From positions 62,001 through 126,000 of the forward strand of contig MOWL01000028.1 in NCBI GenBank assembly GCA_002110485.1: DNA of 64,000 nt. The letters run 5' to 3'. The translations under genes and the position numbers were made by a program. A model generated the notes under the pieces. The model was not told the DNA's origin. It did not search any database and was given only the letters and a program-made list of their open reading frames with translations. Numbering within the stretch: the first letter of the stretch is position 1; every line of letters begins with the position of its first letter. Shown here piece after piece: positions 41,701 to 52,700 of this stretch. This DNA comes from Emergomyces orientalis. Taxonomy: Eukaryota > Ascomycota > Eurotiomycetes > Onygenales > Ajellomycetaceae.

Positions 41701-42708
41701 GAAAAACTAGGCTCAATGATTTCAATTGAAATAAGCGCATTATCAAAACCAGAAGAAGCTGAGAATCATAGAAGAATAATAGAGAAAATTGATTTTAAAA
41801 AGTCAATTCTAATCTATTCAGATGGTTCAATGAATGAAAATAAAGGCCTAGGAGCTGGAATAGCATATACAGAAGATAATTACAAATATACATCAGATTC
41901 ACGGAATATTGGAAATGAATGTGAAGTATTTGATGCTGAATTATATGCTATTATGAAAGCTTTTAAACTGATAGAAATAAAAGCTTCAAAAAGAAAAGAT
42001 ATGAAAGAAGCATGGATTTTTTCAGATAGTCAAGCAGCTTTGAAAAGAATTCAAAAAAATGAAATTCATAATGGTCAAATGAATATAGAAGTAATTCTAA
42101 AGATATGCAAAAGAATTCAATTAAAATATAAGACAAAGATATATCTGAGCTGGGTTCCTGCTCATATAAATATACATGGAAATGAGCTTGCTGATGAAGC
42201 AGCAAAGAAAGGAACAGAACTAAATATTGCAAGTTCAAAAATAGTTTCATGGTCTTTTATTAAAAGAAAGATAAAAGAGAATTGCTTAGAAAAATGGCAT
42301 AAAATATGGGAAAAACAAAGAAAAAGTCCTCACTATCTTAGATTTGAAACTAAACCTAAATGGAAATCATGCTCTATTAAGTGCAAGAAGAAGCTTTTCT
42401 CCTCAATCATTCAATTGAAACTAGGTCATGGCTATTTCAAATCTTATTTGAAAAGAATATCTGATATTGAAAGTGAAAATTGTGAATATTGTGACTCTCT
42501 TGAAGACCCAGAACATATCTTAATGAATTGCTCATTAAATCAAGAACTTAGAGCTGAACTGAGATATAAATATAAGCTGAGAGAAATGAATATGAAACTA
42601 CTATTTTCAACTGAAATAGGCAGTCAATATTTAATTGATTTTCTCAATGAAACTCAAATAGCTACTAGAAATCAATTCTATTTCAAAGATGAAAATATAA
42701 ATGAATGA
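38755..42708 (+). CDS. LINE-A A1 ORF2: endonuclease-reverse transcriptase-RNase H
   Basis: An uninterrupted frame of 1317 codons. The AP-type endonuclease has FILLQEPNFD, ICGDFNAHHIWW (about residue 161) and a terminal SAHEVIQFN with the catalytic His. RT has PKSYRIISLLNCLGKILEK, AAFIDIKGAFDHV, GVPQGSPVSPILFAIY and the SYVDD box (about residue 703), then WLGIWLDSKLNF. RNase H has LIYSDGSMNENKG (about 1020), EVFDAELYAIMKA, IFSDSQAALK (about 1090) and LSWVPAHINIHGNELADEAA. A C-terminal knuckle CEYCDSLEDPEHILMNC ends it. All catalytic residues are visible and all Trp codons are TGG, in contrast to LINE-B and Copia-2. This copy could supply the reverse transcriptase for A-family insertions by target-primed reverse transcription. 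Confidence 0.9.
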   Translation: MYMFTTQNNNKKKKKTIKNASKITFIQNNVDRNKDAIYSCLQIGFEEQTDFILLQEPNFDIEQQFIISHSSYHCFLPEKSDVKARVVIYARKRSRFQFNIKSNYISNSDILVGDIIDTRNQFDSIQLINIYNEKSLKVNDNSWTVDRELLNLSPEKNAIICGDFNAHHIWWNSERDYSIRSEKIVEWALQHELDIINEIDRQTFFRNNLMKKSIIDLTFLSKNLIENKIYNWFINSEETSGSAHEVIQFNIEIDEKETCENPLLSNQYNFEKAEWSEINKRIEDLKFEKKEELSNWNEKTIITDIMLESRTNIITEIILESIKNFIPKKKLSEFSKPWWSEEITEKRKNLAKIKKEWKENIISYEEYKRIRNEYFTLIKKAKTSCWNKFLENAQGKEIFKAFKYTKSKSVAKLPSLKYKIENEEYIAHSFEQKCQAFMKILFQKPPQSEQYSSICEYIEDSRWAWPDLSRNELETAVFTSSTKTAAGPDTINHLIIQKVFHSLKNELFELFSQLMKNGYHPECWRQATGIVLAKPNRKATMPKSYRIISLLNCLGKILEKIIATRLSYLGSITDLLYNDQMGGRKQNSAIDTVLSIIHDIQMAKNEGLVTTAAFIDIKGAFDHVSKNKLIIILQEMKLPKALIKWVICFMLKRYIQLLFDSLKQDITEIEIGVPQGSPVSPILFAIYTKNLFKDREMEIVRSPSYVDDIGLIFSSRTIKENCENIEKAAQEIFNRGDLNLIQFDMEKTELIHFFPKRYEKEISLNLLNQETKPKSVVRWLGIWLDSKLNFKSHIQKRMAQAERVLNSIIQLSNTERGLSFQAMRQLYIACIASISDYGVQIWWKNQKHFIDKFQKLQNTALRRILGAFKTSPCRAMEIEASISPPEIRFEKICKNYALRIMKMPDIHSIRKRISTSYPPIQSGNDLDWNRYLDWNESQENQENERNRKKIPSQLYRVCSMIKNEFSSLNIEKIEHKKLYPWKEKLGSMISIEISALSKPEEAENHRRIIEKIDFKKSILIYSDGSMNENKGLGAGIAYTEDNYKYTSDSRNIGNECEVFDAELYAIMKAFKLIEIKASKRKDMKEAWIFSDSQAALKRIQKNEIHNGQMNIEVILKICKRIQLKYKTKIYLSWVPAHINIHGNELADEAAKKGTELNIASSKIVSWSFIKRKIKENCLEKWHKIWEKQRKSPHYLRFETKPKWKSCSIKCKKKLFSSIIQLKLGHGYFKSYLKRISDIESENCEYCDSLEDPEHILMNCSLNQELRAELRYKYKLREMNMKLLFSTEIGSQYLIDFLNETQIATRNQFYFKDENINE

Positions 42709-43028
42709 GAATCTGAAATATTCTTTATAAAAACTGCTAGATATTATATAATATCTCACTATTTCTTTTGTGTTAGAGTCTGTCTTTTATTTCCTTTGTA
42801 TTCATGTCATGAGTTATTTTGTCTATCATTAATTTATTTTCTTTGTAATCACTTGAAAATTATATGAAAAAAAGAGAATATAAATAATCTTCAAAGATAT
42901 TTATAAATAAATAAATAAAAAAAAAGAAAAATCAATTTGCTGACTATTCTGGGCTGGAATTCAAGTATTGCAAGTGCTATTTGTTTGAAGAAAAAATGTA
43001 TAGTAATTAGTATTAAAGTTAGAAAAAT

Positions 43029-43051
43029 CCTGAGACTCTTTGAGTCTCAGG
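43029..43051 (+). other. 3' UTR hairpin of LINE-A (A1)
   Basis: CCTGAGACTC and GAGTCTCAGG form a perfect 10-bp stem around a TTT loop, about 65 nt before the (AAT)n tail. It is repeated in A2 (43335-43357) and A3 (48958-48980) and kept with a compensatory change in A4 (55764-55784). It is a candidate recognition structure for the LINE reverse transcriptase. Confidence 0.75.
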
Positions 43052-43110
43052 TAGATATCATAGTCTCTGACTGCATATATATCTATAATTGAAGAATAAT
43101 AATAATAATA

Positions 43111-43415
43111 ATGTCATGAGTTATTTTGTCTATCATTAATTTATTTTCTTTGTAATCACTTGAAAATTATATGAAAAAAAGAGAATATAAATAATCTTCA
43201 AAGATATTTATAAATAAATAAATAAAAAAAAGAAAAATCAATTTGCTGACTATTCTGGGCTGGAATTCAAGTATTGCAAGTGCTATTTGTTTGAAGAAAA
43301 AATGTATAGTAATTAGTGTTAAAGTTAGAAAAATCCTGAGACTCTTTGAGTCTCAGGTAGATATCATAGTCTCTGACTGCATATATATCTATAATTGAAG
43401 AATAATAATAATAAT
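43111..43415 (+). repeat. LINE-A copy A2, 3' end only
   Basis: About 305 bp repeat the last part of the A1 3' UTR (GTCATGAGTTATTTTGTC onward) with few changes and end in another (AAT)n tail. It is a 5'-truncated insertion directly at the tail of A1, in the same orientation. Confidence 0.85.
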
Positions 43416-43842
43416 ATATGAAAAAAGAGAATATATTATTATTATTATATTATACACCACTTAATCTCAGGGATATGTGGGAAACTATCTATTTTATCTA
43501 ACAAGGAAAACCATGCAATAAGAGAGCTTACTGCTGGATTAAAAACCTCATGCACTAATAAATGTATGCAACAGTTTCTGTGAGGCTTCGGGCTACCGGG
43601 GACCAGCAACTGCTGTTCTCAAGAAGAGAAGAGAATGGGATGAGAAAAGAAAAATTAAAAATAAAGAAAAATTACACTGAGCATTTTTGAAAATGCGCCC
43701 GCGTGTGAGTGAGTGAGTGAAAGACGCCAACTGCGCTCTGAAGTGTAGAGAGTCGCGTCTTTAGCATGAAATGAGCGTGGGGATGTGCCATGAGCACTGA
43801 TTTTGTGTGGTAAGCGCGCTTTCAGCGGTTTCAGCATGGTGT

Positions 43843-46800
43843 TTATTGAGGTCTGCGTATGCTTGATTGAGATGTGATAGATTGCTGCTTCTCTGTCTGA
43901 TAGACACTCAGTGTCTTTGCCAGTGAGAACTGTGGTAGAATTCCCTGCTTGATCCACCATTTTGTTAGACAGTGTAGCCCTTCTTTGGTGTTCAATAGCC
44001 ATTTCTTGTCGATTCTGCCCTCATGCAGCAGACTCCCGCGACTGTGCTGGAATCTATCACAGTGAACTATCACATGCATCACTGTTTCATTTGAATAGCC
44101 ACATTCACATGCTGGTGATGGGAAATCCGGTACTCGTCTTTTATGTAGAAAGGCTGCCAGCCCTGTTTTCCCTGATCTTAGTTGAATTATCAGCGAGCTT
44201 CTGGCCTTGCTTAGGCCCTTGTGCCATTTCAGAATGCTTTTGTCTGGGGGTTGATCAAAGAGTTCACACCAGGGAGGTGCTCTAGCTCTTCATTATTTTC
44301 TTCATCTACTCAGGATTTCTTTTCGCACCCATTCATCATGTGAGAAGTGCTGTGTTGCTGCTGAATTTGTGCTTTGAGCAGCCTCTTGCTTGCTCTTTTC
44401 CACTCAAAGCTTCTCCCAATTTTCAGGCAGACTGTCTGGATGAATCACCTTCTCAATGGGTCTTCTGTGCACTGCATCTCTTCGCCTGAGTTTGACTCTC
44501 ACTGCTGTGCATGCCTCTTCAATTTGTGTTGCCATTCCAGAGGCCTTCAGTCGTTTTGTGGCGCGCGCCACAACTCCATCAAGATAGATGTTCAGGGGTG
44601 ATGTGTATGTCTCTGCTTCCAGTGTGGATATTGGTGTTGCTCTGTATGCTCCAGCTACTATTCTCAGGCATTCATTCTGTGTTCTGATTAGGCCCTCTGT
44701 GCGCTGTTTATTGCGCATGCGTCCTTCGCGCTTGATGCGCGGTTGATGCCATGCCAGTGCGCTGTAAGCTATAGCTGGCCGTATGACCATGTTGTATATT
44801 GTTCTAGCTTGATGTAGGGGGACTCCCCAGGTGGCCTGTGTTGTCTGTGATAGTGCCTTTATCTGTGACTTCATTTTTCCTGCTATAGCATCCATGTGAC
44901 CTTTCCATTGAAGCTTGGAATCCAGCCATACTTCTAGAACTCTCATCACCTTCTGTGGCTTGATAACTTGCTGAGACAGTCTCAGAGAGTGATTCAAGTT
45001 GAATCGAGTTCGGGCTCTAGTGAAGTGCATCAACTCATACTTCTGCGGAGCAAAAATAGCTTCATGTCTTCCTGCCCATTCTTCACATTCTGCGTGCACC
45101 CGTGTGAGCTGCGCGCAATTTGCTTCAGTTGATGGCCCGTATGCTATTATATTGACATCATCCACAAATCCTATGCAGCTCACTGGTCTATTCAAGGGTG
45201 AGCATATCCGGAGCAGTTCCTCATTGTAAAATAGAAAGAGAATGGGGGAGAGAGGTGATCCTTGTGGTATCCCAGCTGAAATATTGAAGGCCTCAGTTTC
45301 CTGTTCTTCAAATGTGAGCGTGGATCGTCTATCTGACATAAATGAGTGTATCCACCCTGTCAGCTGTCTTGGTAGGCCCTTCATGCGAAGAATGTGTGTG
45401 AGTCGGTCTTTGAGCACTCTATCATAAGCTCCTGAGATGTCCAATGATAGAACTGTGGCCACTGTGTCTGACTCCTCCCATGCTGTTCTAATTTGTGCTA
45501 GCAGTAGTGATACTGCTGTTTCGGTTGATCTGGCCCGCCTAGCACCCATCTGTTGAGATGGCAGTAGATTGAGTGTTTCCGCTAGCCGTCTGAGTTCCTG
45601 CGCGGTGGCTGATTCTATTATTTTTCCCATTGTATCCAGTAGAGCAATGGGCCTCCATGCCTCTGCCTTTTGATAATCCCCTTTTCCTGGTTTTTTCAGT
45701 ACCACTGTTCGAGCGGTCTTGAATATCTCCGGGTAGTGTTCCCATTCCCAGCATGCCAGTGTGAGCTCTGTCATAGTCTTTGTGAAGCTTGGTCCCAGCA
45801 TTTTCAGAAATTCATTGAAGACTCCATTGATACCTGGTGCTTTGTTGCTTGATAAATGTGCTATGAGCGCGGCCATTTTCTCCTCTGTGATGCTTATTGT
45901 CTCTGTTGTTTCCAGTGGGTGTTCCGCCTCCTCCATGTCCCTGTTGTCACTGACTAGTGGCAGAGGGAAGAACCTTTGTCTCAGAATCTTGGCTTTATCA
46001 TCAAAGGAATTGACTGGTGGTAGATTTTCTCTGCCTTCTACTATCAATGCTGGAATTCTTGGAGATTGTGCATGCTCATTGCTGCTTTGACACCCCCATT
46101 TGGCCATCTTCCATAGTAGCTTGGGCTTGGACTCTGTGCTGTGCATTAGTTCTCTGAAACTGTTTGTTTTAGCCAGTTTAACCTCTCTGTTTCTCAGGGC
46201 TCGAGCTTTAATTATATCTGCTGCAGAGATGTTTCTGTCTTTCTTGGCTTTTTTATATTGATTGACTGCCTCTGCTACTCGAGGGGACCACCATGACCGG
46301 CTGTGTTGACTGTAGTTTGAGACTTTGGCATGTTTTGCTGCTAGATCTTCCACAAATTTGACAAGATATCTTGCATAGCTGTTTATCTGATCTTTTGAAG
46401 TCAGTGCCCCTGGGCTTCTCAGTGTCTGGCAGTCCTGCGCTATCTGTTCCAGGCAGAAGTGATGCCAAGTGCGTCTTTTTCTGCTGCTATATAATGCTTT
46501 TAGCTCAAGAGTAGTTGCAATTGGCATGTGATCTGATGCCATATTTACTTCATGTTCTAGCTTGCAGCTGATCATTTGACTGTGTAGACCAGCAGACAAA
46601 AAGATTAGATTCACTGTGGTGCCCTGACTTCCTCTATCTTGCCAGGTGATCGTGCCTTCTGGAGTTGCTAGATGTAGATTCAAGGCACTGATTTGAGCAT
46701 TGAGTTCCCAGGCCATGGCAAAGTTTTCTCTGACCCTGCTACCTCCCCAGAGAGTGTGATGTACATTAAAGTCTCCAATCACTATAACATCTGCTTGATG

Positions 46801-47310
46801 CGTGTTTATTTGAGTTTCCTGCGCGCCTGATGCTCCCTCTGCACTCTCAGTTGTTGCTTGATGCGCATTTTCCTGGTTTATTCGCGCTTCTAGCATTCTA
46901 TCCGCTTCTTCAACCACCGCTTGGAGCTGATGAATGGGTGAGTCTGGTGGCATGATTGTGTAGCTTCCTGGTGGTGACGCGTACATGTTGATGATATTGA
47001 TAGGCCCACTCTCTGTCAACAGAGTAAGTACCAGTATATGAGTGGATATTGTGCTCACTCTCCAGGTCTTGACTGCAATTCTCTTGTTAATTAGAAAGCA
47101 CACCTTCATGTCCTTCTGCTCCATGCCTGCTTGCCAGAATCCACAGTTGGCTGGACAGTGTGTGCCTGTTTTAGAGTGTTTTTGTATCCAGGGCTCTTGT
47201 ATTGCAATCACATCATAGTTTAATGCCGTTTCGGGCTTTGCCAAAAGAGGTCCCATAACCTTGTTTGACTTATGCACATTGTATTGTAAAATGACTAGCC
47301 TGTTCTTCAT
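43843..47310 (-). pseudogene. LINE-B1 ORF2 (endonuclease-RT), nearly intact
   Basis: From the ATG at 47310 the frame is open for 968 codons: endonuclease (LQYNVHKSNK, IAIQEPWIQK, VIVIGDFNVHHTLWGG, ASDHMPIATTL) and RT (SSNKAPGINGVFNEFLKMLG, EAWRPIALLDTMGKIIE, LSLDISGAYDRV, IPQGSPLSPILFLFYNEELL, GFVDDVNIIAYG at about residue 717). The first stop is TGA at 44404-44406, aligned with a Trp-rich segment of LINE-B3. Near 44305-44320 follow two more TGA at Trp positions and one TAA at a Lys. The same frame then continues through KWHKGLSKARSSLIIQLRSG and the knuckle CECGYSNETVMHVIVHC to 43843. A truncated but otherwise intact enzyme could be made. Confidence 0.8.
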
Positions 47311-48692
47311 GATTCATTCATGTGATTATTCTGCGAGCTGCTGTTCTGTGTTGATGTCTCCAGTGTTACTGGACCACTTGCTGCTTGAATGAAGCTTGTC
47401 ATAGCTTCTCATTGTTGTGCTTCTGCTCTTGATACATCTGTTGGTCTTCCTGCTCTTCGCGGGGGTTCTATGAAGTCCTCATTCAGAGGCCTGTTCCATT
47501 TGTGTGGAAAGCTAAATCCATCTGCGTCTGGTGCTCTTATATTGAAGTGCTTGGGGCGTTCAATCAGTGTCTCTTTAGCACTTTTGGCTTTCAGTCTTCT
47601 CTCTGGGCAGTTTGAGTGCCATGCTGCATGACTATCACCACAGTTACTGCACTTGGGTCTGCTGCCTTCTGCTGCTCCTTTGCAGGCCTTGTCACCATGA
47701 TCTTTTTATGCACAGTGACCACAGGTTTCCTCTCTTCTGCAGAAGCGAGCTATATGTCCATACTGTTGACACTTGTAGCATTGTGTGACCCTGGCCTCTC
47801 TGTGAAATATTTCAACTGTGCAATATTCATTGCCTAGAACGAGTCCATTGTCCACCAGTGCATTGGCCTGGTGAGGTGCAGCAACATTGATGATTATACT
47901 GCCATGTGATTTCTGTTGTCTAATCATCATTTTGTCCACCTTGTGTATCAGTGTCTTGCAGTGTAGTGCTGTATTCTGCTTGTAGATGCTCTCAATGGTG
48001 TACTCAGAGCTGCTCCAGTCAATGACTTTCATAGAAGCATCTTTGACTAGTACTGCATACATCTCCCGCTTCATGCGCGCTTTGTCTCCCCATTCACGTG
48101 TCCAGCTATCATCTGCTGCGAGCTCTGCCTTGGTGTCCTGTGTGTCTGTCATCAAAATCACGTCTCCGCTTGGCATGTGCCTTGCTGCCACCACTTTGCC
48201 CTTGGTTATCTCTTTGATGGCCTCATTCGCTCGTTTAACAATCATTTCTGGTGTGTGTTCTGCCTCTGGCATAGCATCACAGCTTCGTCGAGTAATGACT
48301 ACCTCTCGCAGTGTTCTGGTTGGTATGGTTTTAACTGTTGTCTCCCCTCTGGCTGCTATTGCTGCCCATGAGAGTGCTCCGTTGAGCTTGTCTCGCGATT
48401 CCTGCTGTTTTGGTGTGCCAATTGCGCGTTCCATTCCCTCCAGAAGCTGGTCATACAGTTCCACCTTCACTCCTCGCACTGCTTTCAATGCCTTCTGTAA
48501 ATACTCTTTATCTTTGTTATTCACTTTCTCATTCTTCTCTCCCTCTTCAAGGATCACAGCTAGTGTTTGAATTGCTGTTGCTAAGCTGTTTGTCTTTGTT
48601 TTCTGTGTCGCAGAGTTTTTTGTCTCCGGCACGCGTCGAGCCTCGTGCATGCCATCTTCCACCATAACCACCTCCCCCACATCCAATGCCAT
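47307..48692 (-). pseudogene. LINE-B1 ORF1 (zinc-knuckle Gag-like)
   Basis: It starts MALDVGEVVMVEDGMHEARR at 48692. A charged helical region, LREVVITRRSCDA and VVAARHMPSGDVILMTDT precede the knuckles CYKCQQYGHIARFC and CSNCGDSHAAWHSNC. A TAA directly after CGHCA (47706-47708) and a TGA further on interrupt the frame, which still reaches the ATGA overlap with ORF2 at 47307-47310. It binds element RNA in the usual model of LINE ORF1 function. Confidence 0.7.
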
Positions 48693-49033
48693 TGTAATGA
48701 TGTGTAAAGAATGCCTGATGCTCTCTTTCTATTCTTAATAGTGTTTTTCCCGCGTGTTTGATTGTTTTTCAAGTTTTTTTGTAGGTAATATAAAAGAGAA
48801 TATAAATAATCTTTAAAGATATTTATAAATAAATAAAATAAAAATAAAAATCAATTTGCTGACTATTCTGGGCTGGAATTCAAGTATTGCAAGTGCTATT
48901 TGTTTGAAGAAAAAATGTATAGTAATTAGTGTTAAAGTTAGAAAAATCCTGAGACTCTTTGAGTCTCAGGTAGATATCATAGTCTCTGACTGCATATATA
49001 TCTATAATTGAAGAATAATAATAATAATAATGA

Positions 49034-49440
49034 CAAGTATAACTAATATTTCTTGTGATAGCTTTCTTGGTAACAGTTCAAAATTGGAAGCAAATAGAAT
49101 GATAATACCATTTGAACAATATACTAGTACTAAGAATTCAAGAAACAGTTAACTTATCTCTGCAAAATTTTCATTTATCTCAAAAATCTAGAACTAGTCT
49201 AGTTAAAATTCTGTTCTCTTCTCACTTGTAGTTGTGCAGTATCAGAGCTGTATGAAGACTATCTAGATTTAATTACAAGCTAATTAAGACTAGTATTATC
49301 AATCTGTTAAATATCATCAATGCATTTAGAGAATATAGTTGACATAATATTTATTATAAAAAATAGGCAATATTTTCTCTCATGTTGTCTGATTATTATT
49401 AATTGTAGCTATTTTGAAAACTGTAACTAATTTCTTATTA
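49034..49440. other. AT-rich spacer, target of LINE-B2
   Basis: No gene or recognisable element. It was continuous with 54632 onward before LINE-B2 inserted. Confidence 0.5.
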
Positions 49441-49740
49441 CTCACTAGTTAGTTATTATTATTATTATTATTTGTACACCACTTAATCACAAGGATATGT
49501 GGGGCTCTGCTTAATATACAAAGTAAGGAAAACTCTGTGACAGACATGATCTGTCACTGGACTAAAAACCCCCTGATCTTCAGATCTATTCCACTCTTTA
49601 ACATCTTCAAAATATCGCGGAGCAGCCACAGCTGCTCTTAGAGAAAGAGATGTCTCATATCAAAAAGAAAGACAAGATCACTCACAACTACTCTCAGTAA
49701 TAACTGTTCAACATAGAAAATCTCTCACTGAAAGTGTCTG

Positions 49741-52700
49741 TCACTCTTCATGTCTTCGCCTGCCCTGCCTCTCACTCAGAGCTTTGGCCAGAGTGAACTG
49801 CCCAAGAATACCCTGTTTCAATCACCATGTGGTCAATCTGCACAGTCTCTCTGCTGTGTTCAACAGTCATCTCTTATCCACTCTTTCTTCGTGTTCCAAC
49901 TCCGCTCGCTCTGCGCTGAACCGTGTGCAGTGCACCATCACATGAAGCACAGTTTCATGCTCATATCCACATGGGCACTCTGGTGTGGGAAAATCTGGCA
50001 CTTTTCTTCTATGTAAAAATGCTGCCAGGCCTGTCTTGCCTGTGCGTAGTTGAACTATTAGTGAGCTTCGAGCCTTGCTCAGGCCCTCATGCCACTTTAG
50101 CTGCTTGATGTCTGGGGGTCTGTCAAACAGTTCTCCCCATGGTGTAGTGCATGCTCTCCAAATGTTATGCCATCTAATTACTGATTCCTTCCATACTCAT
50201 CTTTTGAAGAATCAATCAGTTAGATGATTTAACTGACTCTCTCTCTCTGTACTGTTTTGCTTCTCTCACCCACTGCACACTCCATTCCTGCTGCATTTTT
50301 ACTGAATGCAGCACAGTTTTCACTGGTACCACATGTCTGCTTTCTTCACACTGAAGTCTGGTTCTGATCTGTGCACATGCTTGCTGTATCTGTTTCATGA
50401 CTCCTGTTTCTCTAAGCCGCTCAGTTGCTTTAGCCACTATTCCATCAAGGTACACACTTATTGGCAGTGTAAATGTTTCAGCTTCCAGTGAGGTGATTGA
50501 TGTTGCTCTATAGACTTCTGCTATGATGTGCAGACATTCATTTTGAATCTTCTCCAGACCTTTTAACAGCTGGCGCTGTTGTCGAGGCTCTTGTTGAGTT
50601 GTCTGCGGTTGATGCCATGCCAGCGCGCCATATGTGATAGCTGGCCTGATCACAGCATTGTAGACTCTACGGGCTTGCTGAAGAGGGAGGCCCCATGTTG
50701 ACTGTGTGGTCTGTGTGAGAGCTCCTATTTGCAATTTTGATCTGTCTATAACTCTGTTTATATGACCTCGCCATCTCAGCTTGGAATCAAGCCATACTCC
50801 TAGCACCTGCATTTCCTTCTGTGGTGGTATTTCTCGCTGTGGTAGTTGTAGTGGCTGTTCCAGATTAAACCTTGTGCGTGCTCGAGTGAAATGCATAAGT
50901 TCATACTTTTGTGACATGAAGATTGCTCCATGTCTGTTCACCCAATGTGCACATTCAGCATGCACTTGTGCTAGTTGTGCGCAGTTTGCCTCAGTGGAGT
51001 CGCCATAAGCCAGAATATTGATATCATCCACAAATCCTATGCAGCTGACTGACTTGTTGTGTGGTGAGCAGATGCGCAGCAGCTCCTCATTATAAAAAAG
51101 AAATAGAATGGGTGATAGTGGTGACCCCTGTGGAATACCTGTGTTCACACTGAAGACCTCTGTCTCCTGCTCATCAAATACTAGTGTGGCCCTGCGATCT
51201 TGCATGAATGAATCAACTCATCCAGTCAGATGTCTGGGTAGTCCTTTCATTTTAAGAATGTGAATCAAGCGTCTTCTGAGCACTCTGTCATATGCTCCAG
51301 AGATATCCAGTGATAACACTGATGACACTGCTCCCTGCTTCTCCCATACTGTGCGAATTTGTGCTAGCAGTAGTGCAAGTGCTGTCTCAGTGGAGTGCCC
51401 ACTGCGTGCCCCCATCTGTTGAGCTGGCAACATTTCATGACTCTCCGCGAGATGTCTTATTTCTCTTGCTGTTGCAGCCTCAATGATTTTTTCTACAGTG
51501 TCTAGCAGTGCTATAGGTCTTCAAGCTCCAGCTTCACTGTAGTCTTTCTTGCCTGGCTTTTTAAGCACCACTGTGCGCGCTGTCTTGAATGCCTATGAAT
51601 AGTGCTCCCATTGCCAGCAGGCTTGGGTGAGCTCAGTCATTGCTGTGATGAAGTTCGGCCCTAGCATTTTAAGAAATCGGTTGGGAATGCCATTAGCACC
51701 TGATGCCTTGTCATTTGGCAATCTGGCTATAATTGTTGTCATGATCTCCTCTGTGATTTCTAGTGTGTCACTCACACTCTGTGATTGAATATCTCTCTGC
51801 ATATTCATTTCACTGACTGGTAGTGGTTCAGGAAAGAATCTCTCACGCAGCAGTTCAGCCTTGTCCTGAAACACAGATGTCAAAGACTCAGGCATATCTA
51901 AAGTGCTAGATGCTTTCTTAAGTGGTGGTAATCTTGCAGGTTGCTTGAACTCATGAGTGCGTGTGCACCCTCACTTGGCTAGCTTTCAGAGCAGCTTAGA
52001 GTCAGTGCCTGCACTGTTCATTAGATCACAAAAGCTTGCAGTCTTTGCAAGCTTTATTTCTCTGTTGCACTTGTTCTGTGCTCTTTTTCTCTCATTTTCA
52101 GTGCTGTGAGTGCTTCTCATCACTTGCTTGTATTCACTGACAGCTTCTGCTATCTCTTTTGACCACCATGAGCGGCTTTTCTCACAGACATGAGCACGTT
52201 TAGCATGTTTATCTGCCAGTGTGCTGATGAACTTGCTGAGATAGTTCACATATTCATCAATCTCTGCTGTTGAGGTGAAGGTTCTGCAGCATCTAAGATT
52301 CAGACAATTCTGCTGTAGCAGCTGTGAGTTCACTTTTTGCCAGTTGCACCTCTCTCTCAATCTGACAGGCACATTGATAGCAAGTCTGATAATCACTGGT
52401 AGATGATCTGATGCCATGTCTATCTCATGCGCCACTCGGCATTCTAACACCCCTTCATTCAGGTTTTCTGACACAAAGATCAGGTCCAGAGTTGTTTCAG
52501 TACTATCATGGTTCTGCCATGTGATCTCACCCTGTGGTGTTATCAGTTGTAAGTTGAGAGCATTTATCTGTGCTATAAGCTCTCATGCCAGTTCAAAATC
52601 GTGCCTCACACGCTCCCCTCCCCAGCTTGAGTGATGTACATTGAAGTCTTCTAGCATCATCACCTCTGCTTGTTGCACAGGTGTCTCATGATTACATGCT

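Larger units (their letters stand above)
37640..43110 (+). mobile_element. LINE-A copy A1, AT-rich Tad/I-like LINE with intact ORF2
   Basis: It contains ORF1 (N-terminus probably missing), intact ORF2 (38755-42708) and a 3' UTR with a perfect 10-bp stem hairpin (43029-43051) and an (AAT)n tail. It sits in the gag region of Copia-2. I could not find a TSD for the left end, which is given approximately. Other LINE-A copies follow directly (A2, A3), and A4 lies at 55.7-62.8 kb. Confidence 0.75.
43436..48791 (-). mobile_element. LINE-B1: full-length Tad-like LINE
   Basis: It is bounded by the 13-bp TSD AAAAGAGAATATA at 43423-43435 and 48792-48804, inside A3. The 3' end (TATACACCACTTAATC with a TTA-type tail on the plus strand) is at the left. 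It has two ORFs overlapping by ATGA, and no RNase H domain that I can see, unlike LINE-A and LINE-C. Confidence 0.85.
43416..49033 (+). mobile_element. LINE-A copy A3, 3' end only, split by LINE-B1
   Basis: The left piece (43416-43435) and right piece (48792-49033) together give a truncated LINE-A 3' UTR with hairpin and (AAT)n tail. LINE-B1 lies between them. Like A2 it starts at the tail of the preceding copy. Confidence 0.75.

Noticed and set aside
43081..43434. CRISPR-like array or satellite
   Set aside because: The repeats are two long LINE 3' UTR copies with AAT tails, not short repeats with unique spacers, and the genome is eukaryotic.
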